From: Wolbachia endosymbiont (group A) of Longitarsus flavicornis
Lineage (GTDB): Bacteria; Pseudomonadota; Alphaproteobacteria; Rickettsiales; Anaplasmataceae
Assembly (NCBI RefSeq): GCF_963931955.1
Contig: NZ_OZ008337.1
Coordinates: forward strand, 372,001-436,000
Reading direction: 5' to 3'
DNA: 64,000 bases
This document shows, piece by piece, positions 61,534-64,000 of the stretch. How positions within the stretch are numbered: the stretch's first letter is position 1; each line of letters starts with the position of its first letter. The notes under the pieces are model-generated. The model saw only the letters and a program-made list of their open reading frames with translations, searched no databases and was not told the DNA's origin. Made by a program: the position numbers and the translations under genes.

Positions 61534-62624
61534 TGTTTGTAAAAGACAAGATTTGATCTGACAGACAAGAATTAACTGACAGAAGAATTGACGTAGTCAA
61601 AACTAATATCAGGCTGTTGTTTAATGCTACTAATATTCTTCTGAAAAGCAATATGTTTACTATCCAAAAAATTTGCATAGGATAGCAGTATTTGCCTGAT
61701 TGTCTTATTGTAAGAACGCAACCAATGATCAACATCGATCTGTCAAAGAATAGTAGATTTTCTTTCTAAAGATAATATTGATCTTGCATAGTTCTATGGA
61801 ATCTTTCACATATGCCATTAGTTTGTGGAGAGTTGGCTTTGGTTCTAGAATGATCAATGTTTTCGATTCCTAAATATAACTGATAAGCGTGATTTTCGGG
61901 CTTCTCCGTACCCCTATCAGTTAAAATGCGTAATAATGGAATTTTCTGCTCATCAAAAAATGGAATAACTCTATCGTTGAGAAGATCTGCAGCTGTAATA
62001 GCTGTGTAAAGTTTAACCATTGCAACTCTGGAATAAGTATCAACAAAAGTTTGCTGATCTATACCTTTGATATTGCCCACATAATAGGTATCTTGAGAAC
62101 CCAAATAACCTGGATGTTGCGTCTCAATTTCACCATGAGCTTCCCTTTGTTCTTTCACTTTTTCTAAAGCTGCAAGTTGTTCTTCAGTTAAAATCTTGAG
62201 CTACTTTTGTCTCTAGTGCTTTAAGTCTCTTTTTGAGAGTTTCAAGTTAGCCATACATCCTCCTTGGGATACCTCTTTTTCTCAGCTCATTTGCAGCTCT
62301 TTCTTGTCCATATGCAGGAAATTCTGTAGCTATCTGCTCTTTCTATATCGTCGGAAACTCTGTTTGCTAATAGCGGTTTTTTCTTACTTATTTCATGTAA
62401 TGCTTCTTCTCCTCCATTTTCATATAACTCCTTAAAGCGATAAAATGTATCTCTTGAGTATCCCATCACTTTGCATGCTTGAGACACATTTCCTAATTGT
62501 TTTGCTAGCTCTAATAACCCTAGTTTTGGTTTTAGTATTTTTGTTTCTCATTTCTAACACTCCTTTCTTTTATTATTTTATAAATTACTTATTTTAAGTG
62601 TCAGATCAAGTCCTATTTAATACA
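61534..62624 (-). mobile_element. IS481-like element, degraded (about 1.09 kb)
   Basis: Related ends are tgtttgtaaaagacaagatt tgatctgacag on the left (from 61534) and, reversed, tgtattaaataggacttgat ctgacac on the right (to 62624). The transposase between them is broken. It separates the ankyrin gene from purD. Exact ends are approximate. Confidence 0.65.
61560..62560 (-). pseudogene. IS481-like transposase, multiply frameshifted
   Basis: The N-terminal helix-turn-helix piece (62287-62487) has ACKVMGYSRDTFYRFKELYE and GGEEALHEISKKKPLLANRV. The catalytic piece (61766-62158) has GYLGSQDTYYVGNIKGIDQQ, TFVDTYSRVAMVKLY (D), LLRILTDRGTEKPENHAY (D) and TKANSPQTNGICERFHRTMQ (E). A C-terminal remnant (about 61560-61735) has HWLRSYNKT. 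The parts are in different frames and separated by stops, so it is non-functional. The layout (HTH plus rve integrase, single long gene) fits IS481 better than IS3. Confidence 0.8.
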
Positions 62625-62649
62625 CTTTCTGGCACATCTGTAGTTAATA

Positions 62650-63921
62650 TTAACTACCAATATCGTATCTGAAGAAGCCCCCCGGCCATTCTAAAAAATT
62701 TAATGCTGAGTACACTTTACTTTTGGCTTCTTCTATAGTGCTCCCTTCTGCTACTATATTTAGCACTCTTCCACCATCGGAAACCCAATTACCATTTGCG
62801 TCCAATTTAGTACCAGCATGAAACACCAATACACCAGGAATGCTCTCGATTTTATCCAATCCCTTAATTACTTCTCCCTTTTGATAATCACCTGGATAGC
62901 CTTTACTTGCAACAACCACACAAATTGTAGATTTGTTATTAAGCTCCACCACTTTGGCACTTAATTTTCCTTCTGCAACTGACAACATCAATTTTAACAA
63001 ATCGCAATTTGCATCAAATCTAGGTAACATAGATTGTACTTCTGGATCACCGAATCTAACGTTATACTCGAGAAGTTTTGGACCATCTTTGCAAATCATT
63101 AAGCCAGCAAAAAGCACTCCTCGATAGGGTGTCCCCATGTTAGTCAGTGCTTGAATTGTAGGATATATTATTTTTTGGATAATTTTTTGCTCCATGTCCT
63201 TACTTATAATTGAAGGTGATGAGTACGACCCCATACCTCCAGTATTTTGGCCTTCATTACTTTCATCAACTCTCTTATAATCTTTTGCACACCCAAGAGT
63301 TACTACTTTCAACCCATCAACAAGAGCAAAAAAACTTACTTCTTCTCCAATTAAAAACTCCTCTATGATTATTTCTTCGCCTGACTCACCAAAATTTTTC
63401 TCTACTAGCATTGAATCTATTGCTGAAAAAGCTTCGCTTTCTGTGCAACATATCATCACACCTTTCCCTGCTGCAATTCCATTTGCTTTCACTACAAATG
63501 GAAATTTTATTTTATTGCTACGTACAAAATTTTTAGCTAACCCCTCATCAATAAAACGCTCGTACTTGGCGGTTGGTATACCATATTGTTTACATAATTC
63601 TTTGGTGAAAGACTTTGATGCCTCAAGTTTTGCAGCTGCTTGACTTGGAGCGAAAACATTTATCCCCTCTGCAGCTAAATCATCGGCAAGTCCATTGATT
63701 ATTGGTTGTTCTGGACCAATAACAACTAACTCTATATTTTCTCTCTTGCAAAATTGTGTAACATCTATTGAATTTTGAATATTTATATCCACAAGAACTC
63801 CCAAATTTCCCATGGCTGGGCGACCAGGAGTGACATATAATTCAGTTAAGATAGGAGATTTTTTTAGAGCCCAAAGTAGAGCGTGCTCACGCCCACCAGA
63901 ACCTATAACCAGAACCTTCAT
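62650..63921 (-). CDS. purD: Phosphoribosylamine--glycine ligase
   Basis: Second step of purine synthesis, making GAR from phosphoribosylamine and glycine. The 423-residue ATP-grasp enzyme starts MKVLVIGSGGREHALLWALK; PFVVKANGIAAGKGVMICCT is the ATP loop, EEIIIEEFLIGEEVSFFALV and QNTGGMGSYSSPSI are signatures, and LLEYNVRFGDPEVQSMLPRF the metal site. Length is normal. With guaA in the window it supports a retained purine pathway. The intergenic 63922-64000 stretch holds nothing recognised. Confidence 0.97.
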   Translation of the reverse strand: MKVLVIGSGGREHALLWALKKSPILTELYVTPGRPAMGNLGVLVDINIQNSIDVTQFCKRENIELVVIGPEQPIINGLADDLAAEGINVFAPSQAAAKLEASKSFTKELCKQYGIPTAKYERFIDEGLAKNFVRSNKIKFPFVVKANGIAAGKGVMICCTESEAFSAIDSMLVEKNFGESGEEIIIEEFLIGEEVSFFALVDGLKVVTLGCAKDYKRVDESNEGQNTGGMGSYSSPSIISKDMEQKIIQKIIYPTIQALTNMGTPYRGVLFAGLMICKDGPKLLEYNVRFGDPEVQSMLPRFDANCDLLKLMLSVAEGKLSAKVVELNNKSTICVVVASKGYPGDYQKGEVIKGLDKIESIPGVLVFHAGTKLDANGNWVSDGGRVLNIVAEGSTIEEAKSKVYSALNFLEWPGGFFRYDIGS

Positions 63922-64000
63922 CTTTATTTCCTCGCTTTTCTATATGTCAAAATTATTATTTGCTTATAACAGTATCATTACTCATGTATTTTTGCAACAC

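Overview
The window looks like a Wolbachia chromosome (Alphaproteobacteria, Rickettsiales, Anaplasmataceae). The DNA is AT-rich. Single-copy housekeeping genes sit in scattered small groups. They are separated by short palindromic repeats of the type gtcat(t/c)ccagtg...ctggaatgac, and by many insertion sequences, a group II intron, an ankyrin-repeat gene and relics of a gene-transfer-agent-like phage. No rRNA, CRISPR array or WO prophage module is visible. The strain cannot be named from sequence reading alone.

Layout. 1-5727: ispB (partial), grpE, trpS, a KefB-type antiporter, a thioredoxin-fold protein and tmk. 5830-9510: a nest of dead elements, in which an IS3 abuts an IS110 remnant that is itself split by an IS4 element with a clean 10-bp target duplication. 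9679-9963: an antisense 5' fragment of a group II intron fused to another repeat. 10097-14079: rpe, a zinc-ribbon membrane protein, dapD, two small conserved proteins and a MidA-type methyltransferase. 14428-15809: IS110 copy 1, then tRNA-Ser. 15971-19499: a GTA-like DUF2163 gene, an orphan ParD-like antitoxin and a large porin. 19830-22852: a class 3 lipase, a PolB-like exonuclease and era. 23188-25370: a dispersed repeat carrying a promoter, and a broken phage terminase. 25631-39129: topA, ddl-ftsQ, uvrA, a membrane protein, miaB and ileS. 39184-46462: a broken coiled-coil membrane gene, IS5 copy 1, truncated folB, a CADD-type folate protein, tRNA-Met, trxA, an RNase D-like gene, tRNA-Gly, the second copy of the dispersed repeat and IS5 copy 2. 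46539-49411: a three-gene PilM/PilN-like operon, followed by tRNA-Arg. 49565-57112: ssb, dapA, a membrane protein, guaA, a RAMA-like protein, IS5 copy 3 and IS110 copy 2. 57289-63921: lysC, an ankyrin gene interrupted by a full-length group II intron, a broken IS481-like element and purD.

How the genes fit together. lysC, dapA and dapD serve diaminopimelate/lysine synthesis. With ddl and ftsQ they fit the lipid II and division pathway kept by Wolbachia. A CADD homologue beside a truncated folB points to folate metabolism that is partly decaying here.

Most notable observation. The 5' non-coding end of the IS110 element (both copies) can be read as a complete bridge RNA. One stem-loop carries short guides matching both halves of the chromosomal insertion site. 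A second stem-loop carries guides matching both ends of the element. The insertion site is itself a dispersed repeat with several unoccupied copies in the window. Other points of interest are palindromic repeats inserted in frame in trpS, a methyltransferase gene, ddl, ileS (twice) and dapA; three seemingly identical IS5 copies whose transposase is dead in each; and a group II intron whose predicted splice restores a perfect ankyrin repeat.
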